Below are positions 43,094 to 52,050 of a DNA stretch of 64,000 bases, one piece after another. Source of the stretch: Trinickia caryophylli (GTDB lineage: Bacteria > Pseudomonadota > Gammaproteobacteria > Burkholderiales > Burkholderiaceae); NCBI RefSeq assembly GCF_034424545.1, contig NZ_CP139971.1, positions 1,054,001 to 1,118,000 on the forward strand, read 5' to 3'. Made by a program: the position numbers and the translations under genes. The notes beneath the pieces are model-generated. The model saw only the letters and a list, made by a program, of their open reading frames with translations. It was not told where the DNA came from and did no database searches. Each line of letters starts with the position of its first letter. The stretch's first letter is position 1.

Positions 43094-44866
43094 ATGCCAC
43101 ACTTCCCCGACGAACCGGGCGCAAGCCGGTTCGATCGGCTGCTGCCGGGCGTCGGCGCGCTCCGGCAATATCGTTTGTCGTGGCTGCGGCACGACGCGCT
43201 CGCCGGTGTGACGCTGAGCACCGTGCTCATTCCGTCTGGCCTCGCCTACGCGGCCGCCGCGGGCATGCCCCCTGTCTCCGGGCTCTACGCCTCGCTGGCT
43301 GCGCTGCTCGCGTATGCCGTCTTCGGTCCAAGCCGCATCCTCATACTGGGACCGGACTCGGCGCTGATCGCGCTGGTCGCCGCCAGCGCCGCCTTCACTG
43401 CCGGCCGGGCGGGGCAGGCCACCGAGCTCGGCGGCGCGCTCGCGTTGATGTCCGGCGTCATCTGCATTGCCGTTGGTCTGCTCAGGCTTGGTTTCGTAGC
43501 CGACTTGCTCTCCACACCGATTCGATACGGCTATTTGAACGGCACGATGCTCACGATCGCCATCGCGCAACTGCCGAAGATGCTCGGCTTTTCGGCACAG
43601 GGAACGTCGTTCGTGGACCAGGCCCGCTCGATCTTCAAAGGGGTCGCCGAGGGACGCGTCAATCTCATTGCCCTCATGATCGGTGCCCTTTCGTTTGCGA
43701 TTATCGTCGCGCTGAGACGCTGGGCGCCGCGCGTGCCCGGTGCGCTCGTGTCGGTCGTGGGGGCGATGCTGGCCGTTTCCGCGCTCGGCCTTGCCGACCA
43801 CGGTGCCATCGAAGTCGTCGGCGCATTGCCGCAAGGGCTGCCGCGAGTGGGCCTGCCGCATGTTGCACCGCACGATTGGCTCGCGCTGGCCGGCACCTCC
43901 GCCGCCATCGCACTCGTATCGTTCACCGATATCAGCCTGCTTTCGCGTACCTACGAATTGCGGACCGGACATGCGGTCGAGCGCAACAAGGAATTTATCG
44001 CGCTGGGCGTCGCGAACATGGCGTGCGCGTTCGCGCATGGGTTTCCCGTCGGCGCAAGCGGATCGCGCACGCCCGTAGCCGAGGCAGCCGGAGCGAAGAC
44101 CCAGCTCACGGGCATATTCGCTTCGTGCATCATCGCGCTGCTCCTGCTGTTCGCGCCGCGGATCATGCGGCATCTGCCGCTCGCATCGCTCGCTGCGGTC
44201 GTCACAGCTGCGTCGGCCGGGCTGCTCGAAATCGCATCGGTACTCAGGCTTTACCGCCTGCGGCGCAACGAATTCGTGCAATCGATCGTCTGCACGCTCG
44301 GGGTCGTGACGCTCGGCGTCGTCAATGGCGTGGGCATTGCGCTCGCGCTGGCGTTGCTTGCGTTCGTCTGGCGCGCATGGCGGCCCTATACGGCCGTGCT
44401 CGGCCGCATCGACGGTGTCAAGGGGTACCACGATATCGGGCGGCACCCCGATGCCCGGCGCATACCCGGGCTCGTGCTGTTTCGCTGGGACGCGCCGCTC
44501 TTTTTCGCCAACGCCGAAATCTTTCACGACCGCGTCATGCAAGTCGTCAAAGATGCCCCCACGCCCACACGCGAGATCGTCATCGCCGCGGAGCCCGTAA
44601 CCGACATCGACGTAACCGCCGCGGACATGTTCGCGCGCCTTCTCGACGAATTGCACGAAGCGCATGTGCAGCTCGGCTTCGCGGAACTCAAAGGGCCCGT
44701 GAAGGACAGTCTCAAGCGCTATGGCATTTTCGAACGCATCGGCGCCGATCGTTTCTCGCCCACCATAGGGCGTGCCGTCGATCGCTATCTGAATGAACAA
44801 GACGTGCAATGGCATGACTGGGAAGACGACGAACGACCGGGTACGCCTGGGCCGCCGCCACGATAA
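43094..44866 (+). CDS. SulP-family anion transporter with STAS domain
   Basis: 590 residues. About 10-12 membrane segments with SulP hallmarks: 'LRHDALAGVTLSTVLIPSGL', 'AAAGMPPVSGLYASL', 'GPDSALIALVAASAA', 'NKEFIALGVANMACAFAHGF' and 'PVGASGSRTPVAEAAGAKTQ'. The last ~130 residues form a cytoplasmic STAS domain ('VLFRWDAPLFFANAEIFHDR', 'DIDVTAADMFARLLDELHEA'). Substrate may be sulfate, bicarbonate or a dicarboxylate. The ATG 43094 with GAGG upstream gives the normal N-terminus; longer in-frame starts cross the palindrome and are rejected. Confidence 0.92.
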   Translation: MPHFPDEPGASRFDRLLPGVGALRQYRLSWLRHDALAGVTLSTVLIPSGLAYAAAAGMPPVSGLYASLAALLAYAVFGPSRILILGPDSALIALVAASAAFTAGRAGQATELGGALALMSGVICIAVGLLRLGFVADLLSTPIRYGYLNGTMLTIAIAQLPKMLGFSAQGTSFVDQARSIFKGVAEGRVNLIALMIGALSFAIIVALRRWAPRVPGALVSVVGAMLAVSALGLADHGAIEVVGALPQGLPRVGLPHVAPHDWLALAGTSAAIALVSFTDISLLSRTYELRTGHAVERNKEFIALGVANMACAFAHGFPVGASGSRTPVAEAAGAKTQLTGIFASCIIALLLLFAPRIMRHLPLASLAAVVTAASAGLLEIASVLRLYRLRRNEFVQSIVCTLGVVTLGVVNGVGIALALALLAFVWRAWRPYTAVLGRIDGVKGYHDIGRHPDARRIPGLVLFRWDAPLFFANAEIFHDRVMQVVKDAPTPTREIVIAAEPVTDIDVTAADMFARLLDELHEAHVQLGFAELKGPVKDSLKRYGIFERIGADRFSPTIGRAVDRYLNEQDVQWHDWEDDERPGTPGPPPR

Positions 44867-44979
44867 AGCGCATTGGCGAAAGGCGGTTCGGGTGCCGCAT
44901 GGTGCCGGAAGGCGTATCCTTATGCCGATTCCCAAGCGCCGCGCGCTTACGCCATTTCGCTTCCCGATCGAGGATTTCA

Positions 44980-45654
44980 ATGCGCAGCAAGACTTCATTT
45001 CTGTTCGATCTCGACGGCACGCTCGTCGATAGCGTTTATCAGCATGTACTGGCCTGGAAGGAAGCGCTCGACGCGGAAGGCATTCCACTCTCGGTCTGGC
45101 GCATTCACCGCAAGATCGGCATGAGCGGCGGGCTCTTCGTCAATCAGTTGCTGAGGGAAACGCATGACGAATTCAACGAAGACCGCGTAGAGCGGCTGCG
45201 GTATGCACATACCGCAGCATACGAGCGCATGCGCGATCAGGTGAGGCCGTTGCCGGGCGCCGTCGAACTGCTCGACGCGCTGACCCGTGCCAACATCCGC
45301 TGGGCCATTGCCACGAGCGGCAGAATGGAAACCGCGAAATTCAATCTCGAAGCGCTGGGCGTCGATCCCGCAAAGGCCGTCGTGGTCACACGCGACGAAG
45401 TCAAGCACGCGAAGCCGGATCCGGACCTCTTCATCGCGGCGGCCGAGCGTCTCGGCGTGCCGATCGAAAGCGCGGTGGTGGTCGGCGACAGCGTCTGGGA
45501 CATGCTCGCCTCGCGCCGCTGCCGCTCGCTCGGCGTCGGTCTGCTCTCCGGCGGCTACGGCACCGACGAACTCGAAAAAGCCGGCGCCCTGCGGGTGTAC
45601 GAAGACCCCGCCGGCCTGCTCGAGCACCTCGACGAGGTGGCGGCGCGCGCCTGA
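44980..45654 (+). CDS. HAD-superfamily hydrolase (phosphoglycolate-phosphatase-like)
   Basis: 224 residues with all HAD motifs: 'FLFDLDGTLVDS' (nucleophile and acid/base Asp), 'WAIATSGRM' (motif II), 'KHAKPDPDLF' (motif III Lys) and 'VVVGDSVWDMLASR' (motif IV). The helical cap is type C1 ('MSGGLFVNQLLRETHDEF'). It is likely a small-metabolite phosphatase. GAGG precedes ATG 44980; the longer in-frame start lies in the non-coding gap. Confidence 0.88.
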   Translation: MRSKTSFLFDLDGTLVDSVYQHVLAWKEALDAEGIPLSVWRIHRKIGMSGGLFVNQLLRETHDEFNEDRVERLRYAHTAAYERMRDQVRPLPGAVELLDALTRANIRWAIATSGRMETAKFNLEALGVDPAKAVVVTRDEVKHAKPDPDLFIAAAERLGVPIESAVVVGDSVWDMLASRRCRSLGVGLLSGGYGTDELEKAGALRVYEDPAGLLEHLDEVAARA

Positions 45655-45744
45655 GCATCGGGGCACGCGAATTGCGGCACTCGCTTCGACATGCAGGCAG
45701 CAGCATGGGCCTGCGGACGCGATACTTTTCAGGAGTGCTGAAAA

Positions 45745-46119
45745 ATGGCGACGGACTCCAGGACGGCGTTGCCGCAATTCGACCGCCCCTTCCGGCTCTT
45801 CGCGGCCGGCGCGCGCGTGCTCGCCCAAAACGCCGCGGGCAAGGTCATCGATATCGGCACGATGGACTGCACGGACGGCAATGCGTGCTCGATTCGTCTC
45901 GACGTCGATGCAATAGAAACCGGTCCTCAGCCCGGTCCCGAGCAGGCACTGCGTGCGCTGGCGCCCATGCTCGGCTTCGACTATCTCGATGGCCTCTTTA
46001 CGAGCGAGGGCGAAGCGCGCTTCAGCGGGCTGCTCGACGATCTGCCGCACATCGAGTTCACCCTGGGAGAAACGGCCCCGCGCGAACTTGTCGACCGAAA
46101 GCCCCCCGAGCTGTTCTAG
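45745..46119 (+). CDS. Hypothetical protein abutting a transposase remnant
   Basis: 124 residues with a good start (AGGAG, 9 bases before the ATG) and no recognised domain. It looks soluble, with a beta-rich N-terminal half ('RPFRLFAAGARVLAQNAAGK', 'IDIGTMDCTDGNACSIRLDV') and an acidic helical end. The stop codon directly touches an IS630 transposase fragment, so the last residues may have been altered by that insertion. Confidence 0.6.
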   Translation: MATDSRTALPQFDRPFRLFAAGARVLAQNAAGKVIDIGTMDCTDGNACSIRLDVDAIETGPQPGPEQALRALAPMLGFDYLDGLFTSEGEARFSGLLDDLPHIEFTLGETAPRELVDRKPPELF

Positions 46120-46248
46120 CACGCTGGTGAATATGCCGCGGCGCAAGCGCTCCGTCGTGATATCGCGGAAGAAGCGCTCGACCATGTTCGACCACGGCGC
46201 GGAGGCGGGCGTGAAGCGCATTTCGAATCGAGGGTGCTTGACCAGCCA
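46120..46248 (-). pseudogene. IS630-family transposase fragment
   Basis: On the minus strand this stretch reads 'WLVKHPRFEMRFTPASAPWS' followed by 'NMVERFFRDITTERLRRGIF' and 'TSV'. This is the conserved C-terminal part of IS630 DDE transposases, including the catalytic Glu of 'VERFF'. A TAG stop stands immediately before the Trp codon, and the rest of the gene and both terminal repeats are absent, so it is a dead remnant. It marks past insertion at the edge of the RHS region. Confidence 0.8.
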
Positions 46249-46403
46249 CTATTTCATTGAGGCTGGTAGCCCATGCCGGTCAAACGTACCGCAAACCATG
46301 GCCCATCGCGCTACTAGAAGTGATGGGCTCGACGTCGCGCCATCGCGTTTATAGTCACGGGACGCAGGTCCGCAATTTCTCGCCCCTTGGCTGGGAGAAC
46401 GCC

Positions 46404-47321
46404 ATGAGTACGATCACCTCGCCGGGCTTTTCGGGTGCCTATCGGGATCCGGTTTCTTTCGGTTATCCGCTCGGTCACGGATATCGTTGGTACTTACCGG
46501 CGTTGATGCGCTTCAGCGCACCCGATAACTTGAGCCCGTTTGGTCCTGGGGGCATCCATCCTTACGTCTATTGCACCGATGATCCGATCAATCTGATTGA
46601 TCCGAGCGGGCATATGCAGGCATCCACCTTCGATGACGCAATGAATGACGTGTTCGATGCGATAAACGCGGTAGAGGCGAGCGAGCGAACGGCGGGTAAT
46701 ACTACTGCTGGGGCGGCGCAAAACGAGATACGGCAATTGGCGAGCGATATGGCTCAGGACGCGCAAATGTTTCAGGCACCAGAGCCTTTGCCGACGAGCC
46801 ATCAGGCAGTCATTGGGCTCCATGACCGTCGTCAGATGCCGATGGGAACGCTCCTTCCGACACTACGCGGCCGAGGTGACGGATACGTGGAAACGCCATG
46901 GACATCGACAAGAACCTTCGATGACAACGCTACGCTGCCCGCGAATTCACAGCCTTCAACATCAAACGTCGCGCAAGCACCCGCGCAGAATTCGGCCGCT
47001 GCGCCTCCACCCCCTGTGTACGAGTACGATCAGATATATCAAGAAGCCATGAGTCGTGCTCACCCGCTATCCGACCCAGGCTTAAAGCTGAATCATTTTA
47101 TTGACGTACTCGAAGCTCGGGGTGTGACGGCGCGCCAGCTAAAGAATTATTCTAGCGTTTACCAACTGGCGAACGATCTCGGCTACGTATCGAGCCAGAA
47201 TAATCCCAGGTCGAATGCTCTCCGTATCCTGCGCAGTCCAAAGACAAACGTATTGGCAAGAGAGAGGAACATAAGGATTTTGCAATGGCTCGGCGAACCG
47301 ATTCCGCCTGATGCACAGTGA
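46404..47321 (+). CDS. Orphan RHS-core-domain protein with unknown C-terminal region
   Basis: 305 residues. 'PLGHGYRWYLPALMRFSAPD' and 'NLSPFGPGGIHPYVYC' with 'DDPINLIDPSGHM' (about residues 23-73) is the RHS repeat-associated core motif that in full RHS proteins ends the shell before the toxin tip. Here the long YD-repeat shell is missing. After the motif come a low-complexity Ala/Gln/Pro linker and a ~95-residue C-terminal region ('EYDQIYQEAMSRAHPLSDPG') of unknown fold. GGGAG precedes the ATG. It may be a small stand-alone RHS-type effector or a displaced tip. GC is lower than average. Confidence 0.75.
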   Translation: MSTITSPGFSGAYRDPVSFGYPLGHGYRWYLPALMRFSAPDNLSPFGPGGIHPYVYCTDDPINLIDPSGHMQASTFDDAMNDVFDAINAVEASERTAGNTTAGAAQNEIRQLASDMAQDAQMFQAPEPLPTSHQAVIGLHDRRQMPMGTLLPTLRGRGDGYVETPWTSTRTFDDNATLPANSQPSTSNVAQAPAQNSAAAPPPPVYEYDQIYQEAMSRAHPLSDPGLKLNHFIDVLEARGVTARQLKNYSSVYQLANDLGYVSSQNNPRSNALRILRSPKTNVLARERNIRILQWLGEPIPPDAQ

Positions 47322-47442
47322 GCGCATGGCTGCAAAGACGATCACCGGCACGATCGCAAGCACCGGTAGCACCAGATACGGCAGCGTCAAACACTACACC
47401 AAGGCCTGCTACCGCCCCCGATCGAGCGAACGGCGTCGCGTG

Positions 47443-47658
47443 CTAGACCTTGACGACGATTTCCACGTCGTCCTTGCTGAACATGTTGACGCGCCCTGCG
47501 CGCACGTCGAGCACCAGTTGTCTGGTGGAGTCGATCTCCTGGCGGGCGCGCTTGCGCTCGGTCTCGGTGCCCGCGCTGTCGGATTCGCGGCCCAGGTAGT
47601 CGCAATGTGCCAGGAGGTAGGCGACGGCACCCCCGCGTGACATGAAGTGGCGTTTCAT
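47443..47658 (-). CDS. Small hypothetical protein
   Basis: 71 residues, charged and mostly helical ('LGRESDSAGTETERKRARQE', then 'IDSTRQLVLDVRAGRVNMFS'). No family recognised. GGAG lies 12 bases before the ATG, slightly far. It lies 64 bases after the gene at 47723-48022 on the same strand, so the two may be cotranscribed. Confidence 0.45.
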   Translation of the reverse strand: MKRHFMSRGGAVAYLLAHCDYLGRESDSAGTETERKRARQEIDSTRQLVLDVRAGRVNMFSKDDVEIVVKV

Positions 47659-47722
47659 TCTGTTTTTCCGCTCCAGTTTTTCACGATGTCCTCGGGCCCG
47701 CGAGGACTGTCCGATCCCCTGC

Positions 47723-48022
47723 CTAATGTCGCACCGGGCTGGGCGCATCGAGTGCTTCCAACAAAGCATTGGCCCGTTTCAGCAGCGCGGCATGATATTC
47801 GGCCGGCATGGGCACATCGTCGGTATACGCCATGACGTGTTCTATGCCCTGCCGAAAGGTCGTTGCCACTTGCCGGCGCTGTATCGAATTGAGGTTCGGC
47901 AATACGGCCTCGATGAACTGCGTCTGAATCATCAATTCCGCGCCAAAGCGCGAAACCATATCATGGGTCAAATCGGCGAAGCTCAGCAACCGCGTCACCA
48001 GGCTTTCGGTCTCGTTGTTCAT
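47723..48022 (-). CDS. Small hypothetical protein
   Basis: 99 residues, predicted all-helical and soluble ('SLVTRLLSFADLTHDMVSRF', 'SIQRRQVATTFRQGIEHVMA'). No family recognised. With the following 71-residue gene it forms a two-gene unit beside the RHS gene. An immunity or toxin-antitoxin role is conceivable from position but has no motif support. Confidence 0.5.
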   Translation of the reverse strand: MNNETESLVTRLLSFADLTHDMVSRFGAELMIQTQFIEAVLPNLNSIQRRQVATTFRQGIEHVMAYTDDVPMPAEYHAALLKRANALLEALDAPSPVRH

Positions 48023-48537
48023 GTATGCGCCATTGGCCTATAACAATGGATCGGGACAAGCATCCACGCGCACCGCGAAAAGGCAAGCGGGCTATTGGAC
48101 CCCACCTTCGGTATACGGCCGATGCCTTCGTCCATTTACGTCAGGCGTCCCGCAAAAGATTGTAAGGAAACGCGTAGCCAATGCAATGACAATCGTGGCC
48201 GCAATCGTGGCCATCGTGGCGGACGCGCCCGCGCGAAAGCGGGTTTCCGACTGCGTTTTGCCCGTTCGCGTCCTGCTTTTTGTGCTCGCCAATTGCGCGA
48301 TCCGTAGTCGCCCGATAGCCACCGGATAGCCGCTCGATAGCCGTCAGACGCGCGCCTGCGATTGCGGGGGCGAGGCGACCCGGGTCGCGTTTGCCTGACC
48401 GTCCGTTTGCAATTTTTTGCATTTTTTATGGCATTTTCAGGCGCGTCATCTTGTACTATCGCTGCGCAAGACGGCATGACGCGCACGGGCGTTCTTTGTG
48501 TGACCGGCATGCGTCGCAATCCAATAACAGAAAACGC
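48023..48537. other. Intergenic region with short direct repeats
   Basis: About 515 bases without a convincing gene. It holds three GATAGCC copies at 11-12-base spacing near 48312-48345 and a run of ATCGTGGC-like copies near 48190-48220. An AT-rich tract at 48408-48435 (TTTTTTGCATTTTTTATGG) is a likely promoter region for the lipoprotein pair. On the opposite strand it should hold the promoter of the gene at 47723-48022. Confidence 0.45.
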
Positions 48538-49101
48538 ATGGAAAGCCTGAAAGAACAACGCTCCCGCCGCAGTGCGCCATTCGCCCTCGCACGCGCGGCG
48601 CTTGCCCTGATGGCCGGCTGCTCGGCCCTGGGCGGCTGCAGTTCGCTCTATTCCGAAGGCGCCACGACGGGCGCCGGCATTGCCGGCGCCGCCGTGGCGG
48701 CGAAAGTCACCGACAATGCCGCCGTTGCGACAGGTATCGGCCTGGGCGCCGTGGCAGCCGCCCGGGCGGGCGTGCAGTACTCGCAGCGAGTCGTCCATGA
48801 GGAAACGCAGAACAGCATCGCGAAAGTAGCAGGGCCGCTCGACGTCGGCGCAGTGGGCAATTGGAGTACTACACATGCCATGCCGATCGAGCCGGACGAG
48901 CGCGGACGCGTGACGGTCAGCCGAATCGTCAGCAAGGGCACGCTCGACTGTAAAGAGATCGTGTTTTCGGTAGACCGGCCCGCCACGAAAGATGCGCCCG
49001 CATCGAGTTCCTTTTACGTTGCGGATGTCTGCCGCGACGGCAACGCCTGGAAGTGGGCGTCGGCCGAGCCGGCCACCGAACGTTGGGGCGCCTTGCAATG
49101 A
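48538..49101 (+). CDS. Glycine-zipper lipoprotein, first of a tandem paralogous pair
   Basis: 187 residues. A hydrophobic leader with Cys positions (AGC, GGC) suitable for lipidation is followed by a Gly/Ala-rich zipper-like stretch ('GAGIAGAAVAAKVTDNAAVA'), then a soluble domain with two cysteines ending 'WKWASAEPATERWGALQ'. The end closely matches the next protein ('WQWASAEPAVARWGSLQ'), so the pair arose by duplication. Function unknown. The stop overlaps the next start (ATGA). Confidence 0.7.
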   Translation: MESLKEQRSRRSAPFALARAALALMAGCSALGGCSSLYSEGATTGAGIAGAAVAAKVTDNAAVATGIGLGAVAAARAGVQYSQRVVHEETQNSIAKVAGPLDVGAVGNWSTTHAMPIEPDERGRVTVSRIVSKGTLDCKEIVFSVDRPATKDAPASSSFYVADVCRDGNAWKWASAEPATERWGALQ

Positions 49102-49625
49102 TGCAGCGCTTCGATCTCGCGATGCGGTTGCGCATCGTTGCGGCAGGCGTGCTCGTAGCCGGCACCGGCTTGCTGCTCGAGGGCTGCGCGTCGATCGGCG
49201 CCGCGACGGGGGCGGTCGCCGGAGCCGCGAGCGGGCTCGTCACGGCGAACCCCGGCGTGGGCATCGGCGTGGGCATCGCTGTTCAGGCCGCGACCGACGA
49301 AGCGGTAAAGCGCTACATGCGCGGCATGCACAAAGATCAGCAAGATGCGATCGCCGCCCTCGCGGGCACGATGAATGTCGGCGAAGCGCGCGCCTGGCGC
49401 GTCAAGCACACCTTGCCCATCGAAAACGGGCACGGCGAGGTGCGCGTCACGCGCGACGTGATCAACCCGCTCGCGGCGTGCAAAGAGTTCCTCTTCTCGG
49501 TCGTGGACGGCGACAAGCCGAATGCGCCCGAGCACTGGTACACGGCCGCGGCCTGCCGGCAACCCGGCGGCTGGCAGTGGGCGTCGGCTGAGCCGGCTGT
49601 CGCCCGCTGGGGAAGCCTGCAGTAA
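49098..49625 (+). CDS. Glycine-zipper lipoprotein, second of a tandem paralogous pair
   Basis: 175 residues. The signal peptide ends in 'LLEGC' (lipobox). A Gly/Ala zipper ('GAATGAVAGAASGLVTANPG', 'GIGVGIAVQAATDEA') is followed by 'MNVGEARAWRVKHTLPIENG', equivalent to 'LDVGAVGNWSTTHAMPIEPD' of its neighbour, and the same C-terminal WASAEP motif. It is translationally coupled to the first copy by a 4-base overlap. Outer-membrane-associated structural or stress lipoproteins are likely; no function is known. Confidence 0.72.
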   Translation: MMQRFDLAMRLRIVAAGVLVAGTGLLLEGCASIGAATGAVAGAASGLVTANPGVGIGVGIAVQAATDEAVKRYMRGMHKDQQDAIAALAGTMNVGEARAWRVKHTLPIENGHGEVRVTRDVINPLAACKEFLFSVVDGDKPNAPEHWYTAAACRQPGGWQWASAEPAVARWGSLQ

Positions 49626-49662
49626 CCCGGTAACGCCCGGGCACCGCGGCACGCGCCGGCAC

Positions 49663-49881
49663 TCAGCGTGCGCCTTCGCCCTTCAGTTCGCCATGCTTGT
49701 GCGCATGCGTGGCCGCGTATTTCAGTACGTAGTGCGCGCCCTTTCCGCTACGCGTCGGCGGAAAATGCTCGCCTTCCACGCAGGTGACCTCGAACGTGCC
49801 CTTGCCGTCATCGTGCACGACCGAATAAATGCCGGACGTCTTGACGATTTCGCCAGGCTTGAAGGAATTGTCGCCAGCCAT
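49663..49881 (-). CDS. YjzC-like small protein
   Basis: 72 residues. 'FKPGEIVKTSGIYSVVHDDG' and 'VTCVEGEHFPPTRSGKG' match the YjzC-family pattern (small conserved protein of unknown role). GGGAG stands about 9 bases before ATG 49881; a start two codons earlier is too close to it. A His/Lys-rich tail follows ('ATHAHKHGEL'). Confidence 0.65.
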   Translation of the reverse strand: MAGDNSFKPGEIVKTSGIYSVVHDDGKGTFEVTCVEGEHFPPTRSGKGAHYVLKYAATHAHKHGELKGEGAR

Positions 49882-50037
49882 ATCCATGCTCCCTTGATCG
49901 ATTCCTGCGGTACGCCGGCGCGCGTACCGAGCCACCGGCGCGCGCTCGCCCGGCGGGCATCTGTCGAGAGGAACGCGCAGTGCCCGCTCTTGTGAATACC
50001 TGCAGCGAGCATTTGCACCGCGGACTTACGCGAGCGA

Positions 50038-50838
50038 TCAGGCGCCATCCGCGCCGGTTGCGCGCTGCGATGCCAGATAACGCCCGGGCGTCGTTCCGAA
50101 CGCACGCCGGAACATGTCGATGAAAGCACTCACGTTGTCGTAACCGAGCTGCAGGGCGATCGCCGTTACGGGCACCCTGTCGGCCACGAGTTCGAGCGCC
50201 CGAAGCAAGCGCGCTTTTTGGCGCCACTGCGCGAACGTCATGCCCGTTTCGGAAAGAAAGCGCCGGCTCAGCGTACGGGGCGCCAAGCCGACCCAGGCGG
50301 CCCATTGAGCCAGTTGACGATCGTCGGACAAATCGTTCGCGAGGGCGTCGGTGATCCGCGCCAGCCGGGCGTCGTCGGGGCGCGGCAGTCCAAGCGATTC
50401 AGCAGGCGCACCGCGAAGCTCGTCCATGATGACTTCGGCAATCCGCAACTGTGCATCATCGAGTTCGCCACCGGGCCAGCTCGCGGCGCGCCGAACAGCC
50501 TCGCGCAAAAGCGGCGTCGTCCTGATCGCGCGTGGCGCCGCCGGCAGCGTCGCGCAACGGTGCTCGGCGATGAATACGCTCCACCCCGAAAACGGCCCAT
50601 AGGAACGCACCGAGTGGACCCAATGCGGTGGGATCCAGATGGCATAAATGGCCGGCACCACCCAACGGTGCTTGTCGACCCCGACCGAGGCGAGGCCGCC
50701 CAGCGCGGCCATGATCTGGCCGCGCGCGTGACTGTGCGGCGGCACTTCGCGTACTTCGCTCTGCGTGAGTTCGCCCGCGACCAGAAAAGGGCTCTCGGGC
50801 GAACTCATCAATTCCGGGCGAACGATGGGCGTCGGCAT
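50038..50838 (-). CDS. AraC-family regulator with N-terminal cupin
   Basis: 266 residues. The cupin half has 'VREVPPHSHARGQIMAALGG' (metal/ligand His residues) and 'YAIWIPPHWVHSVRSYGPFS'. The C-terminal ~100 residues are an AraC double helix-turn-helix ('LAQWAAWVGLAPRTLSRRFL', 'IALQLGYDNVSAFIDMFRRA'). GGAG precedes ATG 50838. It is divergent from a quinone-reductase-like gene, the likely target. Confidence 0.9.
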   Translation of the reverse strand: MPTPIVRPELMSSPESPFLVAGELTQSEVREVPPHSHARGQIMAALGGLASVGVDKHRWVVPAIYAIWIPPHWVHSVRSYGPFSGWSVFIAEHRCATLPAAPRAIRTTPLLREAVRRAASWPGGELDDAQLRIAEVIMDELRGAPAESLGLPRPDDARLARITDALANDLSDDRQLAQWAAWVGLAPRTLSRRFLSETGMTFAQWRQKARLLRALELVADRVPVTAIALQLGYDNVSAFIDMFRRAFGTTPGRYLASQRATGADGA

Positions 50839-50990
50839 GGCTGGATCTCCGTATCGAATGGCATTTATACCGGAGACCAGCCGCGCCGGCACGCCTAAAC
50901 TGACCGCTGTTCGATGTATCTACGCCCTGGTCGGTCGGCAACGCACGCTGGCCGGGTCCCCTCTTTCTTCTCGAAGGTACTGCCGTCGCC

Positions 50991-51944
50991 ATGAAAGCCG
51001 CCGTCGTACGAGTGTGGGGCCAAGCGCCCGTTTATGCCGATTTCGAAACCCCGTCCGCCCGGCCTGGGCATGTTCTGGCCGAGGTGAGCGCGTCGGCGCT
51101 GAGCCATCTCGCGCGCGGCCGAGCCGCAGGATCGCATTACTCGTCGGGCGGCTCGCTGCCGATGGTGGCGGGCGTGGACGGCACGGGCCGCCTGGACGAT
51201 GGCAGACGCGTCTATTTCTTCGGTCCGGCCGCCCCCTTCGGGGCAATGGCCGAGCGCACGGTCGTGCCCGAAAGCAATATCGTCGCGCTGCCCGACGCGA
51301 TCGACGATGTGACGGCGGCGGCCATCGCCATTCCGGGGATGTCCTCATGGGCCGCCCTCATCGAGCGCGCACGATTCGTCGAAGGCGAGACGGTGCTCGT
51401 CAATGGCGCAACCGGCACTTCGGGGCGGCTGGCCGTGCAGATCGCGCGGCGCCTGGGCGCGGGAAGGATCGTCGCCACCGGGCGCAACGAAAACGCGCTC
51501 GCATCCGCGGGCGCCGATTTCACCGTCTCGCTGCAGCAGGACGAAGCGAGCTTGCGTCGCGCGTTCGAGGCGCTATTCGAGCAAGGCGTCGATGTCGTGC
51601 TCGATTACCTCTGGGGCCCGAGCGCGTCGGCGTTGCTGACCTCAGCGGCCAGGGCGACAGCCGAGGGCCGCCGCGTACGCTTCGTGCAAATCGGCTCGAT
51701 CAGCGCGCCCGATATCGCGCTGCCAGCCGCCGTACTGCGAGCGGCCGCCGTCGAGCTGATGGGCAGCGGGCTCGGCAGTGTCGCGCAGCCAGCACTTTTG
51801 CGTAGCATCGGATCTGTATTCGAGGGTGTCGCGCAAGGCGCGCTGCAGGTCGACACCCACGCCGTGCCGCTTGCCAAACTCGGTGACTACTGGCTCGACG
51901 CGGGCCGCCACGATCGCATCGTGTTCGTCCCGGGGCTGCATTAA
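50991..51944 (+). CDS. Zinc-less quinone oxidoreductase-type MDR protein
   Basis: 317 residues of the medium-chain dehydrogenase/reductase family. 'VLVNGATGTSGRLAVQIARR' is the NADPH-binding AxxGxxG stretch. The structural and catalytic zinc cysteines of alcohol dehydrogenases are absent, as in quinone reductases. It reduces quinones or other carbonyls with NADPH; the exact substrate is unknown. It is transcribed away from the AraC gene with 152 bases between. Confidence 0.88.
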   Translation: MKAAVVRVWGQAPVYADFETPSARPGHVLAEVSASALSHLARGRAAGSHYSSGGSLPMVAGVDGTGRLDDGRRVYFFGPAAPFGAMAERTVVPESNIVALPDAIDDVTAAAIAIPGMSSWAALIERARFVEGETVLVNGATGTSGRLAVQIARRLGAGRIVATGRNENALASAGADFTVSLQQDEASLRRAFEALFEQGVDVVLDYLWGPSASALLTSAARATAEGRRVRFVQIGSISAPDIALPAAVLRAAAVELMGSGLGSVAQPALLRSIGSVFEGVAQGALQVDTHAVPLAKLGDYWLDAGRHDRIVFVPGLH

Positions 51945-52050
51945 GCGTGTTCCGGTGCGGCCCTGCATTCGCATTCTCCCGCGCTCGGCCGCGCGCAAGC
52001 AGCCCCCAAAGCCTGCGGCGTGACGAAAGTCTCGGGTACCGTCCGCGGCG

